A DNA stretch of 64,000 nucleotides from Parus major (Eukaryota > Chordata > Aves > Passeriformes > Paridae): the NCBI RefSeq assembly GCF_001522545.3, contig NC_031769.1, forward strand, positions 19,017,875 to 19,081,874, written 5' to 3'. A program made the translations under genes and the position numbers. Shown in pieces: positions 27,601-39,700 of the stretch (position 1 is its first letter; every line of letters starts with the position of its first letter). The notes beneath the pieces were generated by a model. That model saw nothing but the letters and a program-made list of their open reading frames with translations. It did not search any database and was not told the DNA's origin.

Positions 27601-27825
27601 ATCACAGAATCATAGAATAGCCTGGCTTGGAAGAGAAGCACAAGGATCATCAAATCCAACTCTTGGCCCTGCCCAGGCCACCCCAGGAGTCTCCCCATGT
27701 GCCTGAGATGTGCCTTGAATCTTGTCAGATTTGGTGCTATGACCACTGCCCTGGGGAGCTGTTCCACTGCCCAACCACCAAGGGTAAGGAACCTTTTCCT
27801 AATACCCAATACAAGCTTGATGGAC
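27601..27825 (-). mobile_element. CR1 LINE 3' fragment, second subfamily
   Basis: Begins ATCACAGAATCATAGAATAG, the complement of the CR1 tail, and continues with CCATGTGCCTGAGATG, GACCACTGCCCTGGGGAG and AACCTTTTCCTAATACCCAA. It differs in sequence from the copy at 27320 and lies directly beside it in the same orientation. An open frame across it on the plus strand is antisense repeat. Confidence 0.88.
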
Positions 27826-29156
27826 TGACAGATATTTCTAGGTATTACAGGCTGTTGGCAATTCTGGCAAGCAATTCCTCTGTAGCTAATGTGAATATAT
27901 CTTGCCTGGGCAATTTAAAAGTAAATTACAAATCTGGATAATTTTGTAAACACTTTGCTCTAATTTTGTTTTCCATTTGCTTCGCTTTTTATTACCTTTG
28001 TTTTTCTTAGAATTGCTGGGCAATTTCACAGAAACAATGAACTAATTAAATGACAGAAACTGAATTAGAAAAACACAGAAAATCTCCTTAAAAAGCCAGG
28101 GGCTAGTGGTTGTTTTGTTATGGCATTGCATCAAAGTAACAGCAAGGAAACAAGTCAAACTAGTTATTTGCAAGAAACAGCTTGCCTGGAACAGCTGCAA
28201 TAGTTTCCACCTCTACCTTGTCTGTTCTGTCCCTTTCTAGAGGAGTGCACTTCCAGATTTACAGCCTGCAACATAAAGTAGCAGGAATGTCTGCAGAAAC
28301 TGTGATTTGTGGTAGAAAAGTAGTTCCCTCGTGATCAGGCAAGCAGTTCCTGCAGCAGGTGCAGAATAAAGGAAAAGGGAGGACAAACGAGTCAGACAGA
28401 CACGGCCACAGCCACCCATGGTAAGGTGTCTCTATTGATTTTGAAAACAAAAGAATAAAAAAAAAAGTCAAAACCTGGAGATGATGCTGCTCACAAACCC
28501 AAGAGAAGCAGCAGAAGTTTTGGTACTTCTAGATTGAATACTAAATATGTTATGCTGATTAGATGGAAATTAAGATAGGGATTCTAACCATTAATGCTTC
28601 TGGAAAGGAAGTTAATTACTTCTCAAATAGAGATTGGTGCATTTGCAATTAATTAAATTAATACCCCACCCAGATATATTCTATAATAAAAAGAATATAT
28701 CATTTAATATTTATTTAATACAATATATAATTATGCTTACTACATCACACAGATTACTCTAATTGCCTATCAATATATTTCATCTCCCTGACCATCAACA
28801 GGCATTGTGATAGCAGTTTGTCAGAAATATTTTGGGAAGAACTTCTATGATAACATTTCTGGCAAGCCAATATCAATGAGGTAAGTTAAATCAAGGTAGA
28901 AGCCTCAAGCATTTCACACACACCTACACACTTTGCTCCTCATCCTACATATGATTGCATGTTTTTCTAAAATTCATTAGGATGGTAACACTCTCCAGGA
29001 AAAGTAGATTATTTGAAATATTGACAAGGAGAAGGGTACTGCTATAGCCAGTTAGGATTTCAGAGACTTTATCTTTTAATGTCAGAAGCTGACATTATGT
29101 AGGTGAAATTTGTTATAAGAGTTGAATACAAAGGAATAGTATTATTGCAGTAAGAA

Positions 29157-29405
29157 GAGACCTAAAATGATCATGTAGTCCGGCTGGTTTATCAATTCAG
29201 GGCTGCCCAAGACAAAGCATGTCATTAAGGGCATTGTGCAAATGCTTCCTAAACACTGAAAGGCAGGGGGCACAGAACACCTCCAGGAAACTTGTTCCAG
29301 TGTTTGGCCTCCCTATTGGTAAAGAAATACTTCCTAATGTCCAGTCTGAACCTTTCCTGGCACAGCTTTGAACCATTCCCATGTGTCAGCAGATCACACT
29401 GAGAT
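29157..29405 (-). mobile_element. CR1 LINE 3' fragment
   Basis: Plus-strand reading shows CR1 complement landmarks: GACCTAAAATGATCATGTAG, CTTGTTCCAGTGTTTGGCC, AAGAAATACTTCCTAATGTCC and CAGCTTTGAACCATTCCC. It starts about 100 bp past the donor of the exon at 29509-29670 and has the gene's orientation. Confidence 0.82.
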
Positions 29406-29508
29406 GCCATGTTATCTTGGCACCTATCCACTTTTTTGTAGGTTTTTCTTTAAATTCAGTGAATATTTTTTTTTCCCAGATAAAGTGATGTTGTACACAT
29501 GGCAATAC

Positions 29509-29670
29509 CTGGTGTGTGGTCAGTATGAGGACCTGTTTGTCCTGTGACAGCACTGTTGCTAATTTTCCAGTCAAAATCATCAGTAGTGTCTTGTGTTAAT
29601 CCACATACAGTTGTCCACTCTTGATCTTGTGTTTCAAAGTTACAGCTTCCAGGAATACTTGTGTAGTAAC
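29509..29670 (-). CDS. MALRD1: MALRD1-like exon: N-terminal third of a MAM domain
   Basis: This 162 bp exon is phase 1 at both ends and has 53 complete codons. After a short linker (YYTSIPGS) it opens a MAM domain with CNFE at residues 9-12, Trp18, Cys22 and the signature DDFDW at 30-34. The segment GPHTDHTP at 46-53 leads into the strand finished by the next exon. The acceptor is ttttcag and the donor AG|gtattg. The first two conserved MAM cysteines (9 and 22) are here, and the other two are in the exons at 26981-27138 and 19948-20149. A same-sense CR1 remnant begins about 100 bp past the donor. The splice into the exon at 27138 makes a Gly codon (G + GT). Confidence 0.93.
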
Positions 29671-32600
29671 CTGAAAATACAGCAAAAAAGTAAATTATTG
29701 TCCCAGCTGTACATAAAATGCTACAGTGTGCACACTAAAAATGGAAGTGGAAAGGTTTCTGTATGGCTAACACTGTGATTCCCTGAATTCCATGCATGGA
29801 CATAAATAATATGTGATAGTTAACAAGGAAAGGAAAAACTCATTCTTCACTTTAAGAGCAGGCATAAACTTTTTTACTGTTGCCCATGACAAAACAATGA
29901 CTTCACCAAATTTAGTTCTTATCCAAGGTAAATGGAAAGAATGATTTCCAGACAATTAGCTAGCAAAACTGGACTGCTCTTCCACAGTGGCATTTTTCAT
30001 AAGCATATGTTGGCCTGGTGAATATTATGTCTGATGGCAGCTTTATGATGACAAATATTTCTAGTGATTAGGACACTCATTGACTAAATTCAGGAGATCT
30101 GAGTTAAACTGCCCATGTCAAACTCTGCTGCTTCAGGTTACTTTGAAAAAGTAATTAATCAAAAATAATATAGACAGTATGGCACAGATGAATCAAATAG
30201 CACCACAATCTTTTCTGTTAGCTCCAAAACATATTTTCCTTAGTTATAAAGCAGGAGGTCAAATTGCATGATGTCCAGAGGTGCCTTTCCACCTCAACCC
30301 TTCTGTGATTTTGCTAGTTCTGGTCAAATGCAGTGAGCATCTGCATTGGCTCTGTATTACAAACATCATGTTAGCCTAATAAAGGCCTAACTCCAACAAT
30401 AAACAACCTCACACACAGATAGAGCAAAGGGATTCCACTATTTTTAAAAAAAGTACATTTTCTTGTGCATCTCTAACAACATCAAAGTCCAAATACATTT
30501 AGGATTTACACTAGTCATAATGGAATACCTGACTTCAGGTTTTTTACCCTAATATATTAACAGTGTATTCCGAAGACAATTATTAATAAATATTTATGAA
30601 CAGTACTTACTGGGCTGACAAACTCATGTGACCTATCTGCATCTGCTGCATTATTTTTTTTTTTTATGGGTAAACATACCCTATTTAGAAGCCAGCAGAA
30701 GAAGATTGCTCCATTTATTGGAAAAATTGTTTTTATTTCAATAACTCAAGCACTCCTCTAGTTGGTTCATCAACACTGAGGTTTGCTATTAATCAAATCT
30801 GTGTGTACAGTTGGCTGCAATTCATGAAAATTGAAACTGCTTTCATGTGTGGTTTTTTCACCTCTGTACTTCCAGCAGCATACTGAAAGAGAATCAAAAT
30901 TTTGCAAGATTGTCTGACTGGGTGGAATGAAACACAGAGTAAATAATTTCCACGAGTTTATTTAAAAAAAAAAACAAAACTACCACCAGCCTACGTGGAT
31001 GCAGTTCATTTCATACAGGTTCTGTTGTAAGTCCTGTATACAGGAATTGCTGCTGAGTAAATTATGCTCCATTTACTTCTTTGGAGTTACATTTGTATAA
31101 AATATAGAAGAATGTGAAATAAGCTCAGAGCTTGAGCTCAATGCAAAGTAGAAAACTGCAGACAAATGTGGTCATAACCACCTGTGATGGGACAGGTTAG
31201 GCTATGAAGGGATTTCTCTGTTCCTGTTATACTTTCTTTTTTGATTAAGAAAATAAAAGTTCTAGCCAGTTCCAGTTCCTGTTGTCTTTTCATTAAAAAA
31301 ATCAGGTTTCTCTATCTAGAAGGCATTATGTGCCCTTTAATGTTGTTTATTCCCATCTATAAGATATGTGCCCAGGGAAAAAATGTGTTTATCTAAATAT
31401 AAGGAGGCATCATTTGTTGGAAATAAAATAGAGCAGACAGAGAAATTTTATACCTGAGTTTTATCTGAGTATTCTGAATGCCAGATTGCTGTATCTCTGC
31501 ATTACACTTCGGTAGAGACAGCAAGACTAAAGACTGTTGAAAATATTTTGATGTATCTACAGTCTTTCCATCTACAATAAAAAGATGTTTCAATCTATTT
31601 TTTTAAGTGAATATCAGCAATTTTTTTTTCTCCCCTTGGAAAAGCTTTTCAGTATAGCAAAGACTGAGTTGCTTTCTTGTGATTCAAGAAAATTTATGGT
31701 CTGAAATGTTCCAATCTATTATCTAAGAAAAGAATCCTTCCATAAAAAACAGAACAACACCCTCCCCCAAGGAAGCTACTATATTCTCTAACAATATTTA
31801 GAGAATAAATCAAGTGTCTCCATAGTTTTCTGAATATCTTTACTGAACAGTTCACTTTGGACAGCAATTCAAATTTAGTGTGTATCTGTTAGGTCTGGAA
31901 AATGTTGCAAGGGTGAGTTTACAGAGTATTTTGCTGCACTTCCTTTGCCTAACTCCTGAAAAAGTATTAATACTTTATACCATAAATATAGATTAGCTGT
32001 TTAAAGTCTATCTTGGAGTCTACTTTTTAAAAACTAGTATTTTTAAGTTATTATTAAATGTAAATTAATTTCTATGAACATGATTCACAAAGTTCACTGC
32101 GACACAAATTACTACAAGAGGTAGAGATCAGAAATAGTTACAGTGTCTTCAGCTTTTATACTTCAGAACTGCTATTTACTTTCATGAAAGGGAGAAACCC
32201 CAAGTTAAATCTCCTATAGTGACACCTTAGCATCTTTTTAACTAGATTTGTAAGTCTGCAGCCTGGTAAAAATGTTATAATGTACATCATCCAATAAAGG
32301 GCCATTACTTTTGTAATCCTGTTCAGTCGAGCATGTAGTAACCCCATGCAAGAAAAAGGCTCTTGATTTTCAAGAGATCACAAAATATTGGCTTATTTCA
32401 ATGAAGTACTTTTTACTTCCACAAAGGATGAACATTGAATTGATGGTGGATTCATTTCTCTATCTATGAAGTATACTTTTGAGCATACCTGCATTGTGGC
32501 AGAATTTGACCCTCCAGCTCAAGGATTAACAATTGGACTGATTACTGAGCTGCATATATGGACTACTTGATCTTCCTACCCCAAATGTCCTGTCCAGACC

Positions 32601-33416
32601 ATAATGGTAAATAACAAAGATATGGAGTAGGAACAAGGGCACAATATTTTACTGCTTCTGAATTTCAGGTGTGAATTGGAAATGCCATTAACTTGATCCA
32701 GATTTTTAAATGGAGCTGTGTCCTTCCATCTCAATCAACCTCAGCAAAGAATGCCTTCAGACAAATTGGGTCTCCTTATTCATTAGGACTTTGGCAAAGA
32801 TAAACAGACTTCATTTTTTCCAAAATGTTCTTTAATAGAGAAATGAAAATAAAATATTTTCATAGCTCTGAGTTAGAAGCAAGAACAAACAACAAAACTG
32901 TACTCACACTACTCAGATCCCAAAAGCGTAATTCTTTTGAAAGGAAAAACAAGCTTATTTTTAAATATTCACCTTCTTTTGGCAAAATCATGCTCAAATG
33001 TTATTGTACATAAGTTTGCTTGCTTAGCTTTTCCATTCAACATTGATATTTCCTTTCAACACCCTTTTACATTAATAAACAAGCTTACATTTTTTCTCAG
33101 GGTTAATTTTTTATTGTAAATCATTGATTTAATTCCTCATGTTTTTAATCCTTAGGCTGGATTTGGCCTTGGTGTCAGGGTTTTTTTCAGTATTTAAACT
33201 TTAGTTTTAGTTAGTTACACTTTTGCAACTAAACCACATGAATACTTTAGCAGAAAATATCTCTGAGGATGTGAAAACGTCATACCTTTCGAGCTGGGGA
33301 GAAGGCAACCTACTTGTGATCAGCTGAGTGAATCATCTTTATGAACTCATCTGAACTATGCTACAGAATTTAAAATTATAACTGAAGATTAGATTAACAT
33401 ATGAAGAGATACTTAC
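29671..33416 (-). other. MALRD1: Intron between LDLa and the complete MAM
   Basis: This 3746 bp phase 1 intron has a small CR1 tail at 30250, a T run at 30653-30665 and otherwise plain AT-rich DNA. Confidence 0.85.
30250..30314 (+). mobile_element. Short CR1 3' end remnant
   Basis: CAGGAGGTCAAATTGCATGA, then TCCAGAGGTGCCTTTCC and TTCTGTGATTTTG, matches the last 65 bp of a CR1. Plus strand. Any more diverged 5' part is not recognisable. Confidence 0.65.
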
Positions 33417-33545
33417 TGCAGTCAGCTTCATCTGATAGGTCTTCACAGTCTGGTTTATAGTCACAGATGAACTGATACTCGATGCAATTCTTATTCCCAC
33501 ACACAAAATCAGTGAGGGCAGGGCATTCCTTGGGATTCTCTCCAA
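33417..33545 (-). CDS. MALRD1: MALRD1-like exon: single LDLa domain
   Basis: This 129 bp exon is phase 1 at both ends and encodes one complete LDL-receptor class A module. Six cysteines lie at residues 7, 15, 20, 27, 33 and 42 after the junction codon. The calcium-binding end is canonical, with CDYKPDC followed by EDLSDEADC, so the usual acidic ligands are all present. The acceptor is tgatttcag and the donor CA|gtaagta. LDLa modules fold around one calcium ion and commonly bind protein ligands. The last base A joins GT of the exon at 29670 to make Ser, so the LDLa runs straight into the next MAM. A longer open frame in another phase covers the same place and is a shadow. Confidence 0.93.
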
Positions 33546-34814
33546 CTGAAATCAACAGGACATTTAAATCAATATTGCAATTAAATCAAAGGATACACTT
33601 TTTAATTTGTTAACTATTATGCATCATGGCTTTAGGGTTTTACTGCTTCCAACAGATGTTACTTGGTCTCATTCCTTTAATGTTGCATTATATATTTCGA
33701 GACTACTGTATTTGCCTTGCCCAAAGCTTCAAAGGTAGGATGTTTTGGCTGGAAGAAAACTTGATTCAGCATCAACATAACTGTTTCCCCAGTGTATTTG
33801 TTGTGGCTGTTCTATAAATAAGGGGTTCTGTGAGCTGTTGAAAAGTAGACATGCGAAAGGCTTTATTCTGCTCATAATTATATTTCTTTTGAAAATAACA
33901 TTTTAAACTGAGAAAAATCACTGTTATACACATTTGCATAATAAATAAACTTTTAGAGACATAATAAGATATTCAACCTTTTTTTAAAGAATTTAGACAA
34001 AGTGCTGCCCTGATTGTTTGAGCTGCTGAGAAATTTCTCTTATGCTATTTAATACACAAATCTGTTTTATAACAATTCATGTTCATCACTGAAGGTGAAT
34101 GAAAATTATCTCATAAAATGAGAGTAACTGAGTAACTGGCACATAAAACATTAGGTTCAAATCCAGAGTACTGAGATTCAGCCATCCCTGGACTGTAAGA
34201 CTATAAAGGAAGTTACACAGGTTATTTTTTAGTTCAGAGCACTGTGTGCATAATTTCAGCCAACAGTAATTGAAACAGTTCTGATAACCCCAAATGCAAC
34301 ACTTCGAAAGCACTCTGATAACCTCAGATTGCCTTTTAGTCTAGAGCTTCATGTTCTGCAAAAAAACATTTAGGAGAATTTATTTTGACTGTATTCATTG
34401 TAATGTTTCATTTTTACCTTCAAACATGACTAAAATGTGGCATATTGCTAAACACAGTCTGATCAGAGCACCATGATATTTACCTTTGTGCAGACCTATA
34501 TTTCCAGAGGAGTTGTTATTGTTGTCAGGTTATTAATCTCCTCAAATAGTGGTACTTACTGAATTTTACAGACTGAGGAACTGCATTCTCATTGAAGCAG
34601 AAAAGGAAAAGAGAACTAAACTTTTGGTTTAGTTTCAACATGTACTCGAAGTAATAAACAGAGAAATAGAGTGACAATACTGCATTAAAATGTAATCCAT
34701 AGATTTTAAATGGATAGTACAAAAAAGAAGGAAAAAGAAATCACTGCTAATATTGGTTACTTGAAGAACCTCAATACTCAAATTTTCAGCTTTGAAATGC
34801 AGAAGCCCCTGTGC

Positions 34815-34883
34815 ACTGACACACTGACACACACACAAAACCAAAACAAACAAACGAAACAAAACCAAAAAACAAAACAAACT
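34815..34883. repeat. (AC)n / (AAAC)n simple repeat
   Basis: ACAC units pass into AAAC and CCAAAA units on the plus strand. Confidence 0.75.
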
Positions 34884-35221
34884 AAATCTTTCCAAACTGA
34901 TATCTGTCTCATTATTTTTGTTTTTTAATTTTTCACTGTCAGTTTGATCTGATTGCTGCCAGGGGATCCACACCACAAAGAAATTGTCATGAATGCCTTA
35001 AATACATGAAAATCTATGGCTGCTTTTAACAGACAATGCATGTGGCAGAGGGCCATTGGCAGAGGAGCAGCCTCCTGAGGAAAAAAAAATTGAGTGAGGC
35101 ATTTGTGATGGTTCAGGCAGTTTTCACACCTCTCCAAAATGATGTGATAAAACCTGATTGAAGATACCACCAAAAATTCGTTAGTATGGCTCATCGTAAA
35201 TTCTGGAAAGCCACATAATAA

Positions 35222-35480
35222 TAACTGAGGTTGGCAGAGACTTCTCAAGACCTCTCTAGTCCAGCCCACTGCTTCAGCCACCTCTCCTACAGCAGGGTCT
35301 GCAGGACCATGTCCACCTGGGGTTTGGATAACAGCAATGGATTGAGACTCAAAAAACCTCTTTGGGCAATCACTTGTGTTGGGTGATCCTCACACTAAAG
35401 TGGTTTATGGTGATCACACAAAGTTTCCTTGTTTTTGGATTTGTGCCCATTGCCTTCCATCAGTGGGCACTTCTGAGAGG
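35222..35480 (-). mobile_element. CR1 LINE 3' fragment, diverged
   Basis: Plus-strand reading has the complement of CR1: CTCTCTAGTCCAGCCCACTG, CAGGACCATGTCCACCTGGG, CACACTAAAGTGGTT and TTTGTGCCCATTGCCTTCCA. Same sense as the gene. The edges are approximate. Confidence 0.75.
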
Positions 35481-36700
35481 AGCCTACAGCCCTTATCTCC
35501 ACTCCCTCCTCTGCACTGGAAATGATGCACTGGAAAATTAAACTGCTTCCTTCAGTCACTCAATGGCTTAAATAATGACAGAAATTAGGTAATTGCAGTT
35601 CCATTAGCATACAATAATTTTCACTGCATATGGAAGGGGTACATTATCACCATACAGGGGAGTGACTTCTGAAAACCCATGGCTTTGTGACTGATATATT
35701 CCACACAGTTACCTAGAAAGAGCTACATTATGTTATGTTACTCTATCATTTATATTTAGCACTTAATTGCAGGGTTTTTTCAAAAAAACTAGCAACTTTT
35801 TATAGTACTTCAAATATATCATGAACCAGCATTTAATAACGTTATCAATCTCTTTGGTTATCCTTAAATAAAACATGTGATTCCAACACAGACATAATGA
35901 AAATTTTTATCTCAACAGGTGTGAATGTCATAAACACAAATTTACATACCTATGAATTTTATCCTTTTGAGTAAGACCTTGTTTTTATGCAATTTTTAGG
36001 GATATCAGGTTACATTTGATAATGATAATGATGTTTTTTTCTACTACAGTCTTTGGCAGAGAGAAATAAAATCCCTCTTTAAATCAACATACTGGCATTA
36101 GCATTGCACAGTGTAACCAAATATTCTACACTCTTTTCAGAATTATGACATAAAAAAATCAACTTTCCATTGTACACTCATTCTGGCCAAAACTCCTACA
36201 CCAGCTAAGAATTAAATCAAAACAAGAAATACAGTAAAACTTAACCATAAAATGCAATAACTTCTGTGTCAGGAAGCCCAAAGCCAAAGACAAGTTCACT
36301 CAAGTCGTAGCTTAAAAGTTTCATTTTCACAAGACATTCTTCAAGTATAATATATTAAAAAAATCAACTTAATCAGAAAAATTATACTGAAGAACTTACA
36401 GGAAAATATATTAGAAACTACTTTAAACAAAAAAAAAGAGAGGACGTTTAAAACATTATCTTGCCCATTTTTAATTTTTGCCCTCAAAATTACATGCTTG
36501 CCAAAATCGGACTTTGTGTCCATCAGTACTGAATTTGCAGAACAGTAATCTAACACCACTCCAGAGAGTTTTAGTATAAAGCAAAACAATGTCTCCTAAT
36601 GAACAGCTTTACTTGCAAGCTGATATTTCAGATAAAGTGAGAAATTTTCATTAAGTCTTATTTCTTTGTGCGTGTTGGATATGTTGGGACTGCACTTAAA

Positions 36701-36715
36701 AATATATATATATAT
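36701..36715. repeat. AT dinucleotide run
   Basis: Short uninterrupted AT repeat in AT-rich intron DNA. Confidence 0.65.
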
Positions 36716-39700
36716 CTTTTCATCTGATCGTATTCCTCATCTGTACTTTGATGACCAGTAAGTAGAAGAAAACATGTATTGGATGATGGGTGATTATATA
36801 TAGTATGTAATATTATATTTTTTCCCAATAATCTAGCTCACATTTCATGAAAGTCCAAACATTCAGAAAAACTGTTTCTAAGCAGAAAAAAACATGAAAA
36901 AATATGGCAAATTTTGTTTCTTGCCTCCTTCTTTGCTTAAGAGCTCAAGAAACCTGTAAAAAAAACCCCATCTAATTATGAATACACGCCAAACAAATTA
37001 AGACAAAGATGATGATGGAAAAGGTTATCAGGTGTACTTGACTCACAGTGTAACTCTGAAATTATCTTTGAGCAGCTACAACATCAAAATGGACGAGTGA
37101 ACTACAGCAAGCAAAAGAAGGAGCTGGTGCCATGTATGGAAATGTCAGAGGTGTAAAAAAGGGAAATATCCAGAAATGTGGATTTTTCACAAATCAGGAA
37201 TGAGAGGAATTACAGGGAGTTGAAATGTGTTTGATACCTACTAACCTCCTTTATGATTATGCTATGAAAAATTCACAGAGAGCTATGATGTCCAAAGTAA
37301 GAAGGAAATATTTCACAGTAATTTAAGAAAACTATTGACCAGAAAGGATCCTGGACTTAATGAAAAAGCCATAGATGTTGTTTTTTGAACTGACCTTCTT
37401 CCAAATCTTTTGTTGAACCCCTAAACTGAACTAATAATATTTTTTTTCAACTCTAGACATAATTTTACATAATAAAAAAATATTCTTGCAGCTATGGAGT
37501 ACTGGTCTACAGGCCTAGCACAAGTGACAGAGGAACAGATCAGAGGTACAAAAATAGGTGGTAGGGAGTGGGAGCGGGTCAGTTTTGGTTTTTTAATGAG
37601 AACGGAAGATCCAATTAAATTTATTAATTTTCAGCACTCTTGGACATTTCTTGAGCTAGTTACTTTTGTTTTGTATTATTTTTTGATCTTTCTTCTCCTC
37701 CAGTTACTCAGCTCAAAAATCTGTGGGACCTGAGTATTATATAAGGTATGTTGCAAGTCAGAAGACCACAATCCATTCATTTCCAAGAAAAAAAAATATT
37801 ATAGGCAGCAAAAAATCACCCCAAACCAAAATAAAATAATATAGAATATAAAACACAAGCACAGATAAGAATTCAATAGCATATGATAACAACCACCATT
37901 TAGATCAGCATAGAAATAACTAGATTAACAAAAATTAGTGGATTATTTTTATTCTCATAGGTCAAAGTTATCTGGCAGCAGCACATATACTCTTATAAAT
38001 CACTTTTTCCCCTTAAATTAAATAGTTGAGGATTAAATTGTTATAAATTAAAAAAACTCAGACTATTGTTATGGTATGGAAAATTAAAATGTTTTATTGT
38101 GCCCATTTATTTGGTTTTCACCTCAGAATTTCAGCTTTTCCAGGACACCACAGGAAAGGCCTGACTATGAAAGAACTCACAAAACCATTCTTATTTCCTT
38201 TAAGTTTGCAACCAGAGGACAGCAACAAGTCAGTGACTATTTCTCTGACCCTCTGAGTACAAGAGCTTACTTGTACCAATGTTTTGTCAGATGTAAATAT
38301 TCCTGTGATATCCATTCCATCTAAAGTCACAGAGAGAAACAGACAGGTCAAATATCAGCCCTATAGGCTGCAGGTCTTTATTGTTTGAAACAAAATGGAT
38401 AAGACCAAAAATATTTAATATTAATAGATAGCACTGTATATAGATTTGGTGACACAGAGTAAATGTTTAAAATACTTATCATTAAAGAAGTGACTGATCA
38501 CACAGGAAGAGATGCTCTAATATTACAACACTAAAGACATAGGTTGTCAGAGGTTTTGTTTGTCCAGTGCTATGTGCTTTTGAAAGGCATAGGGTGAATC
38601 CCAAATGATTATGGTTCCTAAAGGCTGCAGTGAATAAGACCTTGAGCTGTTTTGGCAAGCACGGTGTACCTCAAGTTCAAGTGCAGTGGGCTGCTGCTTA
38701 GCAAGGGTCTCATTTCTGCTTTCCAAAAGAAACATGCACTCACTCAGCAGTACAACACCACCAGTCAGCAGTATGAAATGAAACACAGCATACAATGTAT
38801 ATTCCATTGAAATGAACCTTTTTCCTCACTATTTCTCTTTTTAGAAATTAGGTTCTTCCTGAGTAGAAATGCTTTCAAATTAAAGTTGAAAATTCACCTA
38901 TTTCTATTTTTTGTTGTTTAAATTGTGTTGTTTAGTGGGAGTACTTAAAACACTTCTCTCTGCTCTTTTACAACACTTGAGATACAAGAATAATCAAAGA
39001 TTTTTGAAAAAATTAAGACATCTTGTTGAAAATGTTACTCAATTAAAGGAAATTTAATTTGTGAGTTTCACCCTTTGTTTAAATTGGAATTTATGAAATA
39101 CACACTCCTGGAAGGTTTCATTACTCAATGATACTCTGAGATTCAGAAACTATGAAACTCAGTTTTCATCAGGTTTTTCATCTGCTTGCCTCAATTGCTC
39201 AGTACTCTTTTCTGCATGACACCTTGTAGAACATTAGAATTTTATTAGCAAACTCATCCATAATGCTCCATGGATGACCTTGGAAATCTATTGCAAGGAA
39301 GACTAGATGAAAAGTTCCTGCTCAAGCATGCTAGATATAATTTCAAGTAATGTTATTTTATAATTTTAAAACCATAGAGAATTCTCCCCATGGAATATTT
39401 CATTCCAAAGGCCAGATTTAATTCAAGGACCTGTTTTGACTCTGACATAAACAGTAGATCTAACAAAATATATTGACTCTTAGGAGAGACCTGTCGATAC
39501 AAAATTATGCCAAAGGACTTCCCAAAACCGTTCAAAGCAACTAGTACTGTGGTTAAGGCCCCTGATAACCTGGAAAAATAAAAAATGTACTCATAGTACA
39601 TCTGGTAATGCAGAACTGGCTTTGGCTCAAGCAATGTAAAAGATAAGAAAATTCTCTTTAACTTCTAGTGCTGATATCATGGAGTATATAAATCCACAGG

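Noticed and set aside
27627..27941. Plus-strand 104-codon frame.
   Set aside because: It runs antisense through a CR1 fragment and has no independent support.
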